Positions 63,645 through 64,000 of a stretch of 64,000 bases of DNA are shown here, piece by piece. Made by a program: the position numbers and the translations under genes. Below the pieces are notes generated by a model. It saw nothing but the letters and a program-made list of their open reading frames with translations. It did no database searches and was not told the DNA's origin. The stretch is from contig NZ_CP022989.1 of the NCBI RefSeq assembly GCF_002278075.1, forward strand, positions 496,001 to 560,000. Direction: 5' to 3'. Every line of letters starts with the position of its first letter. The stretch's first letter is position 1. The stretch comes from Paraburkholderia aromaticivorans (GTDB taxonomy: Bacteria; Pseudomonadota; Gammaproteobacteria; Burkholderiales; Burkholderiaceae).

Positions 63645-64000
63645 ATGAGTTTGATGACCAAGCTAGGCCTGCGGACACTTGTAGCGTCGTGCCTGATCGC
63701 CGTCGGCGGCGCTGCCAACGCACAACTCAACGTCCTCGTAACGGGCGTCGGGTCCACCCAGTTTCCGATCGCCACGGCGAATTTCGCCAATGAAGCGAAC
63801 TCGCCACAGCAGGTCAGCACGATCGTGCGTCAGGATCTGCAGCGCAGCGGCAAATTCACGAACATCGACGCGGGCTCCACGCCGGTTGCCGAAACGGATT
63901 CCGTCGACCTCGGCAGCTGGAAGGCCAAGGGCGCCAACGCATTCGTGTCGGGCAGCGTGAACCGTTTGCCGAACGGCCAATATGAAGTGCGCTTCAAGCT
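63645..64000 (+). CDS. tolB: Tol-Pal system beta-propeller protein TolB, partial
   Basis: Only the first 118 residues are inside the window. Signal peptide [20 protein letters not shown] with cleavage near ANA|QL, then the N-terminal domain: [35 protein letters not shown] and [18 protein letters not shown], as in TolB. The propeller lies beyond the edge. Follows tolA by 139 bases. Start ATG at 63645 or 63654. Confidence 0.95.
   Translation, partial: MSLMTKLGLRTLVASCLIAVGGAANAQLNVLVTGVGSTQFPIATANFANEANSPQQVSTIVRQDLQRSGKFTNIDAGSTPVAETDSVDLGSWKAKGANAFVSGSVNRLPNGQYEVRFK

Noticed and set aside
1..64000. tRNA or rRNA genes
   Set aside because: No cloverleaf-forming segment with GGTTCRA-type arm or rRNA core sequence was seen in any intergenic region.

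Overview
The window reads as chromosomal DNA of a Burkholderiales bacterium, most likely Paraburkholderia or a close Burkholderia relative. The reasons are the very high GC content, the glyA-nrdR-minor pilin block beside ybgC-tolQRAB, the hmgA-fahA pair, xdhAB, and many genes typical of the group. This assignment rests on gene content and memory of the family; no database was searched.

Layout. 1-11.1 kb: an exopolysaccharide-like locus with a truncated GlxA/AraC-type regulator at the edge, two related exported clan-A-like glycoside hydrolases, a GDP-mannose mannosyl hydrolase, an exported PIG-L deacetylase fused to lectin and FG-GAP-like parts, and a GT4 glycosyltransferase. 11.1-22.3 kb: transporters and regulators (APC permease + SDR with a divergent EutR-like AraC regulator, LysE exporter, TSUP exporter, BON protein, orphan TAXI protein, DsbA-fold isomerase, LysR) with several very small genes. 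22.3-27 kb: xanthine dehydrogenase xdhA-xdhB followed by an xdhC that keeps only its C-terminal half. 27.3-32.1 kb: an MFS gene and then an accessory island holding two inverted copies of a 229-bp repeat with a 32-bp perfect palindrome, an array of 121-bp tandem repeats, a pentanucleotide repeat, a small unknown gene, and an IS256-family element inserted in one repeat copy with an 8-bp target duplication. 32.1-40.2 kb: an aspartate operon (aminotransferase, aspartate 4-decarboxylase, two AspT antiporters) beside a divergent D-lactate dehydrogenase. 40.2-44.5 kb: a ParB-like gene with 3'-end duplications, a crotonase and two MFS exporters. 44.6-48.6 kb: tyrosine/homogentisate catabolism (transporter-hmgA-fahA). 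48.9-54.5 kb: degenerate EAL protein, IclR regulator, glutaryl-CoA dehydrogenase, 1-Cys peroxiredoxin, and a YqjD/YqjE-like membrane-protein operon. 54.5-59.4 kb: minor pilin operon, nrdR, glyA. 59.9-64 kb: SDR, ybgC, tolQ, tolR, tolA and the start of tolB.

The most unusual signal is compositional. The MFS gene on the left and the aminotransferase gene on the right converge on the two palindromic repeats. In both, synonymous third positions shift from the usual G/C to almost only G/T over roughly the last 500 bases, and the bias continues up to the repeat edge. 38 of the last 40 sense codons of the MFS gene and 36 of the last 40 of the aminotransferase gene end in G or T. Second in interest are the repeat/IS arrangement itself, the half-length xdhC, and the exported deacetylase-lectin protein lying between two paralogous glycoside hydrolases.

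Start sites were chosen from ribosome-binding-site spacing and family alignment from memory. Where several are possible this is stated.
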